A stretch of 44,675 nt of DNA from an uncultured Lachnospiraceae bacterium. GTDB taxonomy: Bacteria > Bacillota > Clostridia > Lachnospirales > Lachnospiraceae. Within the stretch, counting starts at the first letter, position 1; each line of letters begins with the position of its first letter. The DNA lies in contig CAMWCA010000028.1 of NCBI GenBank assembly GCA_947172705.1, positions 1 to 44,675 on the forward strand, in the 5' to 3' direction. Under the pieces are notes generated by a model. It saw nothing but the letters and a program-made list of their open reading frames with translations, did no database searches and had not been told where the DNA came from. A program made the position numbers and the translations under genes. Positions 1 through 6,903 of this stretch are shown here, piece by piece.

Positions 1-1
1 A

Positions 2-124
2 GCAAGAATTATTATAAGTATGCATAATAATGGTTTTACGGCAGAGCAGATAGCAATGGCCACTGATAAGGATATAAAAGACATAGAAATCATTATTGGT
101 GGGAAAGAATTAGTGACAACATAA
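2..124 (+). CDS. C-terminal end of an Rpn/PD-(D/E)XK-type nuclease-transposase protein (partial)
   Basis: An open frame enters from the left edge and stops at TAA 122-124, giving about 40 residues. The tail, with the pattern GFTAEQIAMATDKDIKDIE, resembles the short helical end (ML..G.s.e.Ia..Tgls..eI) of the Rpn family of recombination-promoting nucleases, which are common in Lachnospiraceae. The catalytic domain lies outside the window, so the family call rests on the tail alone. A good intrinsic terminator follows 18 bases after the stop. Confidence 0.5.
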   Translation, partial: ARIIISMHNNGFTAEQIAMATDKDIKDIEIIIGGKELVTT

Positions 125-141
125 TTGGAGCAGACATTGTT

Positions 142-183
142 AGAAAACTTCCAAATTTATAGAATTTTGGAGGTTTTCTTTTT
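142..183 (+). terminator. Intrinsic terminator after the partial upstream gene
   Basis: A 14-bp stem (142-155 with 166-179, one G-T pair) closes a 10-base loop and runs into a T tract at 179-183. It separates the partial gene from the HEPN gene downstream. Confidence 0.8.
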
Positions 184-282
184 CAAATTTTCTTAAAAGG
201 AATATTTGAGAGATATGATTTATCGTGAATATCCTAGAAGCTTTATTTGTGATTTATAGTATGAAATGGAAAGAGGAAAAAA

Positions 283-1782
283 ATGAAATTGTCAGAGGTA
301 TTTCTGAAAAAGATTGGGAGTACAACTAAAGAAGTAGTGATAAATACTATTTATAAAATATATGATTATCAGGCGCAAGATTCGTTTTGCCCTAATTATT
401 ATAATTATCCGGAAGTATTCTTGAAAGGCATAGAAGAACACGAGAGTTATAATGATTGGAGAGAGAAAGTGCCTGCGTTTAGGTGCGGAATCCATTTTTA
501 TATATTAACAAATTATAAAACACCTAAAAAGTATGATGAATTATTAAAAAGTGTGGATAGCCAATTTGGTATTAACTGCCATAGCATAGATGGATTTGAT
601 GATTTGGTCAGGTTATTTCATGATAATGAAGATGCTGGTAAGATGATTGCATCTAAAGAAGAATATCTTGAAAGCGGTGTAATGTGCTATGTTGGAAATA
701 TAGCCAATAGATATTTGTATGTCACAAACAATTTCACAGAGGGAGAAATCGAAGTTGAAGTTGTAGAGAGACTGGTTACAGAACAAATAATCAGATTATA
801 TGCTAACCAATTGAATGTTAATATATGTGTTCCAATATGTCTGTTGGAGTTTGAAGATGATGAGATTGAAGTGTCTGATAGGATATCTATATTTAGGATG
901 ACAGAAGAATTTCAAATTAGTAGATTTAATGCAACGCATTTTGAATCTACACAGGAAAACAATTTAGTTCAATGTGCGGCATATATGATTAGACTGAATG
1001 GGTATAGTGTAGAAAATAAGGATAAGGAGTCATTGCATAATGCAGCATCAAATTATTGGGCATATCCATTGGAACTTATTGATGACTTTTTTGCCTCAAT
1101 TAGAATAGTTGCTGGATATAGAACTGGATATGGACAAGTGTTGATAGAGCCTATTGGATGGGCAGGGAACTGGACTTCTGATATGTTGCCAATTTACGGG
1201 GCAAATATAAGAGCATTCAATAGGAATGATGTTGATGTAGAATTTTTTAAGTATAATATTGAGAAAGTAACAAATGCAGATGTAAGTCTGATTAAAGAGG
1301 TATTTACAATTATTCGAGAAAAGAGAGGGGATGAAAAGCATAATCAAAAATTTAAGAAAGTATTTATTGCAATTCAGAGATTAAACAGGTGTATGTTGCG
1401 CGAGGCAGAAGATGATATGGCATTAGATGCTATCATTGGAATAGAAACTTTATTGTCAGGTGATACACAGGGAGAAATTACATATACAATATCCAATAGA
1501 ATGGCGGTAGTAGCGGCAATGACAGAGAAATGTCCATATACACCAGCGGCGGCTCGGAATGCGATGAAAGTTATTTATGGATTACGATCGGATATTGTGC
1601 ATGGGAGATCAACTAACAAAAATTGTAAGGTTACGATAGAAAATCAAGAGATAGAAACAAAGGTGTTGGCGGTTGAATTTTTACGCTATTCGCTGCTTTT
1701 TATAATAAAAAATCAAGAATATTTAGATATAAAATCTTTTGAAGCCACTCTTGATAAATCAATTGGTGAAGTAAAGAAATAA
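283..1782 (+). CDS. Apea-like HEPN domain protein, putative RNase or defence factor
   Basis: This is a 499-residue soluble protein with no signal peptide. Residues about 385-480 look like an Apea-like HEPN domain: a helix with ALDAIIGIETLLSG, then a long helix ending in the motif R435-S-D-I-V-H440-G. R-x4-H is the catalytic signature of HEPN ribonucleases. The first 380 residues match no family I recognise and may be a sensing part. The start has a purine-rich site (GGAAAGAGG) seven bases upstream. It stands alone between two terminators, in DNA much richer in A+T than the core genes downstream. HEPN proteins of this kind are often found in defence islands; RNA cleavage here is inference from the motif. 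Confidence 0.7.
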   Translation: MKLSEVFLKKIGSTTKEVVINTIYKIYDYQAQDSFCPNYYNYPEVFLKGIEEHESYNDWREKVPAFRCGIHFYILTNYKTPKKYDELLKSVDSQFGINCHSIDGFDDLVRLFHDNEDAGKMIASKEEYLESGVMCYVGNIANRYLYVTNNFTEGEIEVEVVERLVTEQIIRLYANQLNVNICVPICLLEFEDDEIEVSDRISIFRMTEEFQISRFNATHFESTQENNLVQCAAYMIRLNGYSVENKDKESLHNAASNYWAYPLELIDDFFASIRIVAGYRTGYGQVLIEPIGWAGNWTSDMLPIYGANIRAFNRNDVDVEFFKYNIEKVTNADVSLIKEVFTIIREKRGDEKHNQKFKKVFIAIQRLNRCMLREAEDDMALDAIIGIETLLSGDTQGEITYTISNRMAVVAAMTEKCPYTPAAARNAMKVIYGLRSDIVHGRSTNKNCKVTIENQEIETKVLAVEFLRYSLLFIIKNQEYLDIKSFEATLDKSIGEVKK

Positions 1783-1796
1783 AAATGGCTAGAAAC

Positions 1797-1829
1797 AAGC
1801 CTCCAAGTCACCCAAGATTTGGGGGTTTT
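1797..1829 (+). terminator. Probable intrinsic terminator after the HEPN gene
   Basis: About 10 bp of stem (1797-1806 with 1819-1828, including G-T pairs) lead into TTTTC. It lies 15 bases past the HEPN stop. Confidence 0.6.
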
Positions 1830-2244
1830 CTTCTGCCCATTTCATTTTCAGAAAACCTACCCGAAAACAGCAAACTATGGTAAAATTGCATTTAGCGGCA
1901 AATGCCATAGCAAAGAGCAGATCGCAAATCATGCCGAAGCCAGTCAAAGGCTCGCCTATCAACACAATTCTTATCTTTTCTATGGCGGTGTATCAAGATG
2001 TAGGGTGCCATATTACTGGTTTTAAGCGAGGCCAGAGCATCATAAAAATCCAAAACTTAACGAATAAGTCGCGGGACGGTGCATCTTTATCGCACACTCC
2101 TCGCATACAGAATGTGTATGTCAACTGGTAAAGCAGAACGCAGATGACGGAAAAAAAGAACTAAGAGGCAAAAAGAATTGATAAAAATATGTTTGAGGTA
2201 TTCATATAAAAATTTGCATATACTGTAGCAACTGTAAAAATTGC
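1830..2244 (+). other. 415-base stretch with no convincing gene
   Basis: Several short frames (up to 84 codons) cross this stretch, but none has a good ribosome binding site or a recognisable family. One plus-strand frame ending at a TGA near 2180 contains Cys-rich residues (GRCIFIAHSSHTEC) without a start codon, which suggests a leftover of an older gene. I read it as decayed mobile-element DNA. Confidence 0.4.
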
Positions 2245-2273
2245 TTGACATAAAGTTTTTGGTTGAGTAAGAT
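2245..2273 (+). promoter_or_regulatory. Sigma-A-type promoter of the small RNA
   Basis: TTGACA (2245-2250), a 17-base spacer and TAAGAT (2268-2273). The expected start is near 2280, immediately before two hairpins. Confidence 0.75.
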
Positions 2274-2279
2274 AAATAC

Positions 2280-2347
2280 AGTGATCGCGTTGCAGAAACC
2301 TGTGAGGCCTGCGACCGGGGGAGAACCTGCGGGGTCTCCTCTTTTTA
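2280..2347 (+). ncRNA. Candidate small RNA, abiF-RNA-like, with its own terminator
   Basis: Just after a consensus promoter lie two hairpins. Hairpin 1 pairs 2289-2295 with 2309-2315 (7 bp, one wobble), with an inner CCT/AGG pairing. Hairpin 2 pairs about 2318-2324 with 2335-2341, with an inner CC/GG pairing, and runs into TTTTT (2342-2346), so it can act as a terminator. The unit is about 68 nt and sits 19 bases before the start of an Abi-like reading frame. Structured RNAs upstream of AbiF-type genes are known (the abiF RNA motif), and an RNA antitoxin role has been reported for that family. Membership here is inferred from position and general architecture, not from an alignment. Confidence 0.5.
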
Positions 2348-2365
2348 CTTTAAGGGGATATTCAC

Positions 2366-2603
2366 ATGCCAAAGATTTTTTTAAATTACGATCAGCAAAT
2401 AGAAAAACTAATGAAGGAGAAAAATCTGCGGATTGATGAATTTATTACTATTTTACAGAAAAGAATGGAGAAGATACCGATTGAAATTCAGTCATATAAT
2501 GACAGTGCAATTCCGATGTGGGCAGCGTAATGACCTGCCATTTGTATGTAACTTTATGGATGAAATGACAGGAGAAACTGACAAGAAATTTGTAATTTTT
2601 TGA
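2366..2603 (+). pseudogene. Broken Abi-family (AbiD/AbiF-like) gene remnant
   Basis: A frame opens at ATG 2366 after a GGGGA site and gives 54 codons before TAA 2528. Its start, MPKIFLNYDQQIEKLMKEKN, follows the Abi_2 N-terminal pattern (K-P-F-L-.-Y-.-Q-Q-I-..-L-...-G/N-L-.-I). The end (AIPMWAA) resembles the later P-.-W core motif of the same family, so roughly the middle is missing. A shifted frame continues with RNDLPFVCNFMDEMTGE to TGA 2601. Full Abi proteins have about 300 residues, so this copy cannot be functional. The intact RNA unit in front supports the family call. Confidence 0.5.
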
Positions 2604-2620
2604 GCATCAAAACAGCGTGA

Positions 2621-2661
2621 GGGCAGTTATGAACGTAACAGTTTGTAGCTGTCCTTTTTTT
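2621..2661 (+). terminator. Strong intrinsic terminator after the Abi remnant
   Basis: A 14-bp stem (2621-2634 with 2641-2654, some G-T pairs) with a 6-base loop is followed by seven T residues (2655-2661). Confidence 0.85.
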
Positions 2662-2689
2662 GTTTATAGAAGGAGGTAAAATATGGCTG

Positions 2690-2845
2690 ATGAATGGAAT
2701 GGAACGGGCTGGGCTGGCGGATATGCTGGCAAATTTGATTGAAAAGTATGCGTCAGAATTAGATATAGAAAATTTGCCCGATATAACAGAGGAACGTTGT
2801 ACGGAAGACGAAAAAATAAGAAAAGAAAAGATGAAAAAAAGTTGA
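2690..2845 (+). CDS. Small acidic/charged hypothetical protein
   Basis: This is a 51-residue product if ATG 2690 is used; a TTG at 2660 would add 10 residues but has no site. An AGGAGG stands at 2671-2676. It is better spaced for ATG 2683, which opens another frame of only 19 codons, so the start is uncertain. The protein is helical and charged (ANLIEKYASELDIENLPDITEE) with a Lys-rich end. It resembles small accessory proteins of conjugative elements in gut Firmicutes. I do not recognise a family. It may itself be a truncated remnant. Confidence 0.4.
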   Translation: MNGMERAGLADMLANLIEKYASELDIENLPDITEERCTEDEKIRKEKMKKS

Positions 2846-2931
2846 GGAGGACATCTTGCAAATGATGACTATGCAAGATATAATAACATGAAAAATGTGT
2901 CCAAACCATACAAGAAAAGGGGATAAATGAG

Positions 2932-3783
2932 ATGGGAAAAACGCTCATAAAGGAAACAATTCATGCAAAAGGTATAGATATCGGAATTTATACTACAGAT
3001 TTTAAGAATGAGTATATATCATTGACAGACATAGCAAAATATAGGAGTTCAGAACCACGGATTACGATACATAACTGGCTTAGGGGTCGTGATATTGTAG
3101 AGTTTTTGGGATTATGGGAGGCACTGCACAATCCCAATTTTAAACGTATCGATTTCGAGGCGTTTAAAGAAAATGCAGGCACAAATGCTTTTGTGTTTTC
3201 AATAAAAAGGTGGAATGAAGATTTGGGAGCTATTGGATTGCTGACTAAGTCAGGTCGCTATGGTGGTGGTATCTATGCACATATGGATATAGCGCTCGAA
3301 TTTGCATCTTGGTTGTCTCCGGAATTTAAACTTTATATTATTAAAGATTACAAGCGCCTTAAGTATAATGAAAATAGCCACTTATCAATAGGATGGAATC
3401 TTAACAGAGAGATAGCAAAATTAAATTATCATATTCATACGGATGCTATTAAATCAAACCTGATACCGCCTGATTTGACACAGGAGCAGATTGGTTATAC
3501 ATATGCAAGCGAAGCTGATTTGTTGAATGTAGCGTTGTTTGGTAAAACCGCAAAGCAATGGCGTACGGGAAATCCAGACAAAAAGGGAAATATCAGAGAT
3601 TATGCAACACTCAATCAATTATTGGTTCTTGCAAATATGGAGAGCTACAATGCGATACTGATTGAGCAGGGTAAGTCGCAGTCGGAGAGGTTGATTTTGT
3701 TGCATGATTTGGCTGTGCGCCAGATGCAGACCATGAGTTCTTTAAATGCATCGAGACTGCCGCAAATGGGAACGGATGAATAA
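2932..3783 (+). CDS. KilA-N domain protein
   Basis: This is a 283-residue protein with a KilA-N DNA-binding domain in its first 135 residues: YISLTDIAKYR, then NWLRGRDIVEFLGLWE, then the Gly-rich segment TKSGRYGGGIYAHMDIALEF and FASWLSPEFKLYIIKDYKRL. The second half (about 180-283) is the helical region usually attached to this family in bacteria (ASEADLLNVALFGKTAKQWR and NQLLVLANMESYNA). The length matches full-size relatives. The start has AGGGGAT eight bases upstream. KilA-N proteins come from phages and mobile elements, and their role in bacterial genomes is not settled. A piece of a second copy lies just behind its stop. Confidence 0.85.
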   Translation: MGKTLIKETIHAKGIDIGIYTTDFKNEYISLTDIAKYRSSEPRITIHNWLRGRDIVEFLGLWEALHNPNFKRIDFEAFKENAGTNAFVFSIKRWNEDLGAIGLLTKSGRYGGGIYAHMDIALEFASWLSPEFKLYIIKDYKRLKYNENSHLSIGWNLNREIAKLNYHIHTDAIKSNLIPPDLTQEQIGYTYASEADLLNVALFGKTAKQWRTGNPDKKGNIRDYATLNQLLVLANMESYNAILIEQGKSQSERLILLHDLAVRQMQTMSSLNASRLPQMGTDE

Positions 3784-3791
3784 AAGTGCAA

Positions 3792-3869
3792 TGGGCGTTG
3801 CACAATCCTGATAGTAAACGTATCGATTTCGAGACGTTTAATAAAAGTGTAGGCACAAATATGAAGTAA
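3792..3869 (+). pseudogene. Internal fragment of a second KilA-N gene
   Basis: The frame reads WALHNPDSKRIDFETFNKS and then VGTNMK before TAA 3867. It matches residues about 62-86 of the intact KilA-N protein (EALHNPNFKRIDFEAFKEN) at both DNA and protein level, but with clear substitutions. It is therefore a diverged paralogue and not a fresh duplication. No start or remainder is present. It begins only 9 bases after the intact gene stops. Confidence 0.8.
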
Positions 3870-3874
3870 GGATT

Positions 3875-4130
3875 ATGGGTATGGGGAAAACGGATTCTAC
3901 AGAAAAAATCAAAGTTTATACATACACAAGAGTATCCACAGCCATGCAGACAGACGATAGAGGGGTGTATCCAGAAAGCCCGCGAAGGAAAATGGAATGG
4001 TGGGTTTGCGTCATACGGCTATCAGCTTGTGGATGGAGAACTTCAGATTAACGAGGAAGATATGGATTTGAGTTTGGAAGATGATAGGCACGTTAAAGCA
4101 TGTGTGTTGCTGCAAAGAGGAGTTATGTAA
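3875..4130 (+). pseudogene. Serine recombinase with a large internal deletion
   Basis: ATG 3875 or 3881 opens a frame with KVYTYTRVSTAMQTD, the catalytic start (Y-x-R-V-S) of large serine recombinases. After about 33 codons the matching sequence jumps frame to IQKAREGKWNGGFASYGYQL followed by VDGELQINEED, which lies about 130-150 residues further on in normal proteins of this family. It then ends with unrelated codons at TAA 4128. Most of the catalytic core and the whole C-terminal DNA-binding region are missing. This is a dead integrase and suggests that a mobile element once occupied this island. Confidence 0.8.
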
Positions 4131-4273
4131 AAATTTTTGATTTTAGGTGCTTTTACAAAGAAAAAAATAAATTTAAGAGATACTTGCCAAAGATATCCTT
4201 TTTCAATGTAGGATGCTCAGAAATGGGTGTCTATTTTTTGCATCTTGCAGTAATTTCGGAAATAAAAAGACAA

Positions 4274-4316
4274 TGTCAAAGACTTTTGACAGACAAAAAA
4301 TATAGATTTCTATACA
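4274..4316 (+). promoter_or_regulatory. Promoter with an overlapping perfect inverted repeat (operator)
   Basis: TGTCAAA (4274-4280), four bases, then TTTGACA (4285-4291) form a perfect dyad whose right arm contains the -35 box TTGACA (4286-4291). A -10-like TATACA lies at 4311-4316 with a wide 19-base spacer. The next gene encodes an XRE regulator, so self-repression through this site is likely. Confidence 0.55.
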
Positions 4317-4335
4317 ATAAAAGAGAAGGTGCAAG

Positions 4336-4923
4336 ATGGATATTGGATTACGAATCAAAAAATTTAGAGAACAACAAAAAATTTCTCAAGAAGAACTGGC
4401 TCTTAAAATATTTGTTTCAAGACAGACAATCTCAAATTGGGAAACAAATAAAAGCTGTCCTGATCTTAAAAGCTTAATAATGCTATCCAATATCTTCAAT
4501 GTATCTTTAGATAGTTTTATAAAAGAAGATATAAAGGAGATGAGAGAAATTGTTGAAAAAGAAAAAATTAAAAAGTTTAATGTGATGAGTTATATTTTTT
4601 TAGCCGAATTGATAATTGTAGCGGTAAGCGCTTATTCCTTAGCCAGTATGGATGGGTATATTGGAATTGTTATTTGGCTATGTTTATTTGCTATAGCATT
4701 ATATACGGCAGGTAAAATTGAAAGATTTAAAAAGAATCATGACATTCAAACTTATAAAGAAATTCTGGCATTTATTGATGGAAAGCAACTAACCCACGAT
4801 GAAAAGCAACAGGAAATAGGAAAAAGAAATTATCAAAAAATTATATTTGCATTTTTAGCAGGTGTGATTGCATTTGTTGTATGTTTGATCGTAATCTTTA
4901 TTTGTCAGAATTTGGCGAATTAA
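4336..4923 (+). CDS. XRE-family regulator with C-terminal membrane segments
   Basis: This is a 195-residue protein. Residues 1-65 form a Cro/CI-type helix-turn-helix (IGLRIKKFREQQKISQEELA and SRQTISNWETNKSCPDL), followed by a charged linker. Three hydrophobic stretches follow: about 85-102, 107-125 and 171-190. The layout is the usual one for membrane-bound XRE proteins of Firmicutes, often paired with small membrane proteins. AGAAGG lies six bases before the start. A dyad overlaps its promoter, and a 38-codon membrane gene follows 15 bases after its stop. Base composition is AT-rich like the island upstream. The controlled genes are unknown. Confidence 0.85.
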   Translation: MDIGLRIKKFREQQKISQEELALKIFVSRQTISNWETNKSCPDLKSLIMLSNIFNVSLDSFIKEDIKEMREIVEKEKIKKFNVMSYIFLAELIIVAVSAYSLASMDGYIGIVIWLCLFAIALYTAGKIERFKKNHDIQTYKEILAFIDGKQLTHDEKQQEIGKRNYQKIIFAFLAGVIAFVVCLIVIFICQNLAN

Positions 4924-4938
4924 TAAGGAGGAAGAAGT

Positions 4939-5055
4939 ATGGAATTTTGGATTATAATGATAGCTTTTATCGCTATGGGTGGAACCTGTTCATTAGCAGG
5001 TACATGGTGGGACAGAAAATGGTGGGATAGAAAGAAAAAAGAAAAAAAGAAGTAA
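4939..5055 (+). CDS. 38-residue membrane peptide with cationic tail
   Basis: ATG 4939 follows a very good AAGGAGG site with eight-base spacing. The product has one membrane segment (FWIIMIAFIAMGGTCSLAG) and then a Trp/Lys-rich tail (WWDRKWWDRKKKEKKK). It lies in the same transcript as the XRE membrane regulator and before a strong terminator, so the two probably act together, for example as a membrane partner or small toxic peptide. Its function is unknown. Confidence 0.7.
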   Translation: MEFWIIMIAFIAMGGTCSLAGTWWDRKWWDRKKKEKKK

Positions 5056-5076
5056 TGAAATATGGAATTTAATATG

Positions 5077-5116
5077 TAACAGTTCAGCCTGCCGCAAGAA
5101 GCAGACTGAACTGTTA
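5077..5116 (+). terminator. Terminator closing the XRE unit
   Basis: TAACAGTTCAG (5077-5087) pairs perfectly with CTGAACTGTTA (5106-5116), with an inner CTGC/GCAG pairing. The downstream T tract is short, so the element may work best as a bidirectional barrier between the island and trp. Confidence 0.7.
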
Positions 5117-5146
5117 CTTTAATATTAATTAAGTAATATTTTTCCA

Positions 5147-5175
5147 TTGACATCACAAACCAACCGTGTTATACT
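5147..5175 (+). promoter_or_regulatory. Promoter of the trp operon
   Basis: TTGACA (5147-5152), exactly 17 bases, then TATACT (5170-5175). Transcription should start near 5182, just before the T-box leader. Confidence 0.85.
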
Positions 5176-5182
5176 TCACTAT

Positions 5183-5477
5183 AAATTTAATACGCTAAAC
5201 CGTTGAAGCGGAGATAACGGCAATGATGCCTTTACAGAGAGCCTGCGATGCTGAGAATCAGGCAAGAAACAAGTTGTCAAATGGACCGCTGAGGGCGCAG
5301 TCAAATGAGTTTACTCAAAGTATTCTGCGACGTTGCAGGCAGACGTAATTTGCCGGGGATATATTGGTATCCTGCTAAGTGCACAGGTCATGCTGTGAAT
5401 CAAGGTGGCACCGCGGATAAGTGTTTTATTCGTCCTTGACAGAACGTATATTTCTGTCAAGGGCGTTTTTGTTTTTT
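5183..5477 (+). promoter_or_regulatory. T-box leader, tryptophan-specific
   Basis: The leader holds the T-box core AAGGTGGCACCGCGG (5402-5416), which pairs with the tRNA acceptor end, and a Stem I with its GCTGAGA-type apical loop near 5250. In the specifier loop the context AA-TGG-ACC (TGG at 5282-5284) reads a Trp codon. The terminator follows at 5431-5470. Uncharged tRNA-Trp should stabilise the antiterminator and switch trp on. The tryptophan assignment agrees with the genes controlled. Confidence 0.92.
5431..5477 (+). terminator. T-box terminator
   Basis: A 14-bp stem (5431-5444 with 5452-5465, one wobble) is followed by TTTTTGTTTTTT. The 5' arm starts 15 bases after the T-box core, as is usual for this class of switch. 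Confidence 0.9.
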
Positions 5478-5522
5478 ATGAGACTTCTTTGACGGAAGAT
5501 TAATGTCAAAGGAGGTTACGGT

Positions 5523-5651
5523 ATGGTGTTTTCAAAACGATGGCGGCGCTTTTGGCGCCTAATGAAATTGGATATTAAAATACAAACGCAATTTAATGTA
5601 ACTTTATTTTTTGGAGGTGCAGCGAATGAAAATTCTGCCAACTTTAACTGA
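5523..5651 (+). CDS. Trp-containing leader peptide ORF overlapping the trpE start
   Basis: ATG 5523 has a textbook AAAGGAGG site seven bases upstream, which is stronger than chance would give. The 42-codon frame begins MVFSKRWRRFWRLMKL, with Trp at codons 7 and 11. It runs across the trpE ribosome binding site (5612-5616) and start (5626) and stops at TGA 5649. A GGCGC/GCGCC hairpin (5545-5559) covers the Trp codons. A ribosome stalled there would leave the trpE start free, while one that reads through would cover it. This second layer of control behind the T-box is inferred. The peptide could also simply couple translation. No relative is recognised. Confidence 0.55.
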   Translation: MVFSKRWRRFWRLMKLDIKIQTQFNVTLFFGGAANENSANFN

Positions 5652-6903
5652 GGTAAAAAAGATTGCTTCAGATAGAAAGTACAATGTGCTCCCGGTCAGC
5701 CTCGAAATACTTTCCGACTTTACCACACCTATTGAAACCATGAAGATACTGAAAAATGTATCAACACATTGCTATATGCTGGAATCCGCCCAGGCAAACG
5801 AAACATGGGGAAGATATACGTTCCTTGGTTTCAACCCGAAAATGGAGATTACCTGCATGGACGGTGAGATGAAAATCGGAAATCTTAAAGTGAAGACGGA
5901 GCATCCTTCCGACTATCTCCGTCAAATCCTTGCGGAATACAAAAGCCCTCGTTTTGATTATCTTCCATCATTTACGGGCGGTCTTGTGGGATATTTTTCA
6001 TACGATTATCTTGGCTACAGCGAGCCTAGCGTTAAATGTGACGTGGAAGATACCGAAAACTTCAAGGATGTCGATTTGATGCTTTTTGACAAGGAGCAGT
6101 TCTGCGGTATGGTGGAAAATGCCAGGCACCATATCCGTGAGGGCGACATTTTCCAGATTGTGTTGTCAAACCGTCTGTCTGCTCCCTTTGAAGGAAGTTT
6201 GCTCAATACCTATCGTTTGCTCCGTACCATCAATCCTTCGCCGTATATGTTCTATTTTTCCGGTACGGATGTAGAGGTTGCAGGTGCGTCACCCGAAACG
6301 CTGGTCAAGTTGGAAAACGGTGTGCTCCACACCTTCCCTCTTGCAGGGACAAGACCGAGAGGAAAGACCGACGAAGAAGACAAAGCGCTGGAAAATGAGT
6401 TGCTTGCGGATGAAAAAGAACTTGCCGAACATAATATGTTGGTCGATCTCGGTAGAAACGACCTCGGAAAGATCAGTAAATTCGGCACCATACAGGTTGA
6501 AAAGCTTCACTCGATTGAACGCTTTTCCCACGTTATGCACATTGGCTCTACGGTTCGGGGAGAGATTGACGAAAAACACGATGCATTGGATGCCATTGAG
6601 GCGGTATTGCCTGCGGGAACGCTCTCCGGCGCACCGAAGATCAGAGCTTGCCAGCTGATCGGAGAGCTTGAAAATAACAAGCGGGGCATTTACGGCGGTG
6701 CGATTGGATACATCGACTTTACCGGGAATATGGATACCTGTATTGCCATTCGCATTGCCTATAAGAAAAACGGCAAGGTGTTTGTGAGAAGCGGCGCCGG
6801 CATTGTAGCAGATTCCGTCCCCGAAAAAGAATTTGAAGAATGCCTGAACAAAGCCAAATCTTCACTCAAAGCATTAGAGCTTGCACAGGAGGCGGAATTA
6901 TGA
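5626..6903 (+). CDS. trpE: Anthranilate synthase component I
   Basis: TrpE makes anthranilate from chorismate, using ammonia delivered by TrpG. The 425-residue protein has the N-terminal feedback site (MLES at 51-54) and the full chorismate-binding domain: AGASPETLVKLENG, then PLAGTRPRGK, then LPAGTLSGAPK and the ending RSGAGIVADSVPEKEFEE. It is shorter than proteobacterial TrpE, as usual in Clostridia. ATG 5626 is chosen because TGGAGG lies ten bases upstream and the product then begins MKILPTL; an in-frame TTG at 5611 is unlikely. Its stop overlaps the trpG start (ATGA). Confidence 0.95.
   Translation: MKILPTLTEVKKIASDRKYNVLPVSLEILSDFTTPIETMKILKNVSTHCYMLESAQANETWGRYTFLGFNPKMEITCMDGEMKIGNLKVKTEHPSDYLRQILAEYKSPRFDYLPSFTGGLVGYFSYDYLGYSEPSVKCDVEDTENFKDVDLMLFDKEQFCGMVENARHHIREGDIFQIVLSNRLSAPFEGSLLNTYRLLRTINPSPYMFYFSGTDVEVAGASPETLVKLENGVLHTFPLAGTRPRGKTDEEDKALENELLADEKELAEHNMLVDLGRNDLGKISKFGTIQVEKLHSIERFSHVMHIGSTVRGEIDEKHDALDAIEAVLPAGTLSGAPKIRACQLIGELENNKRGIYGGAIGYIDFTGNMDTCIAIRIAYKKNGKVFVRSGAGIVADSVPEKEFEECLNKAKSSLKALELAQEAEL

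Noticed and set aside
1819..2131. Two overlapping frames of 68 and 84 codons behind the HEPN gene
   Set aside because: There is no site before either start, the first begins inside the terminator, and no family pattern is seen.
2683..2742. 19-codon frame MADEWNGTGWAGG... with ideal AGGAGG spacing
   Set aside because: It is very short, and the overlapping frame continues for 51 codons with protein-like composition. It may be the true start before a frameshift, but this cannot be decided here.
4100..4477. 125-codon frame covering the XRE promoter and start
   Set aside because: It shares bases with the clear XRE gene in another frame, has no ribosome binding site, and crosses the recombinase remnant and promoter.
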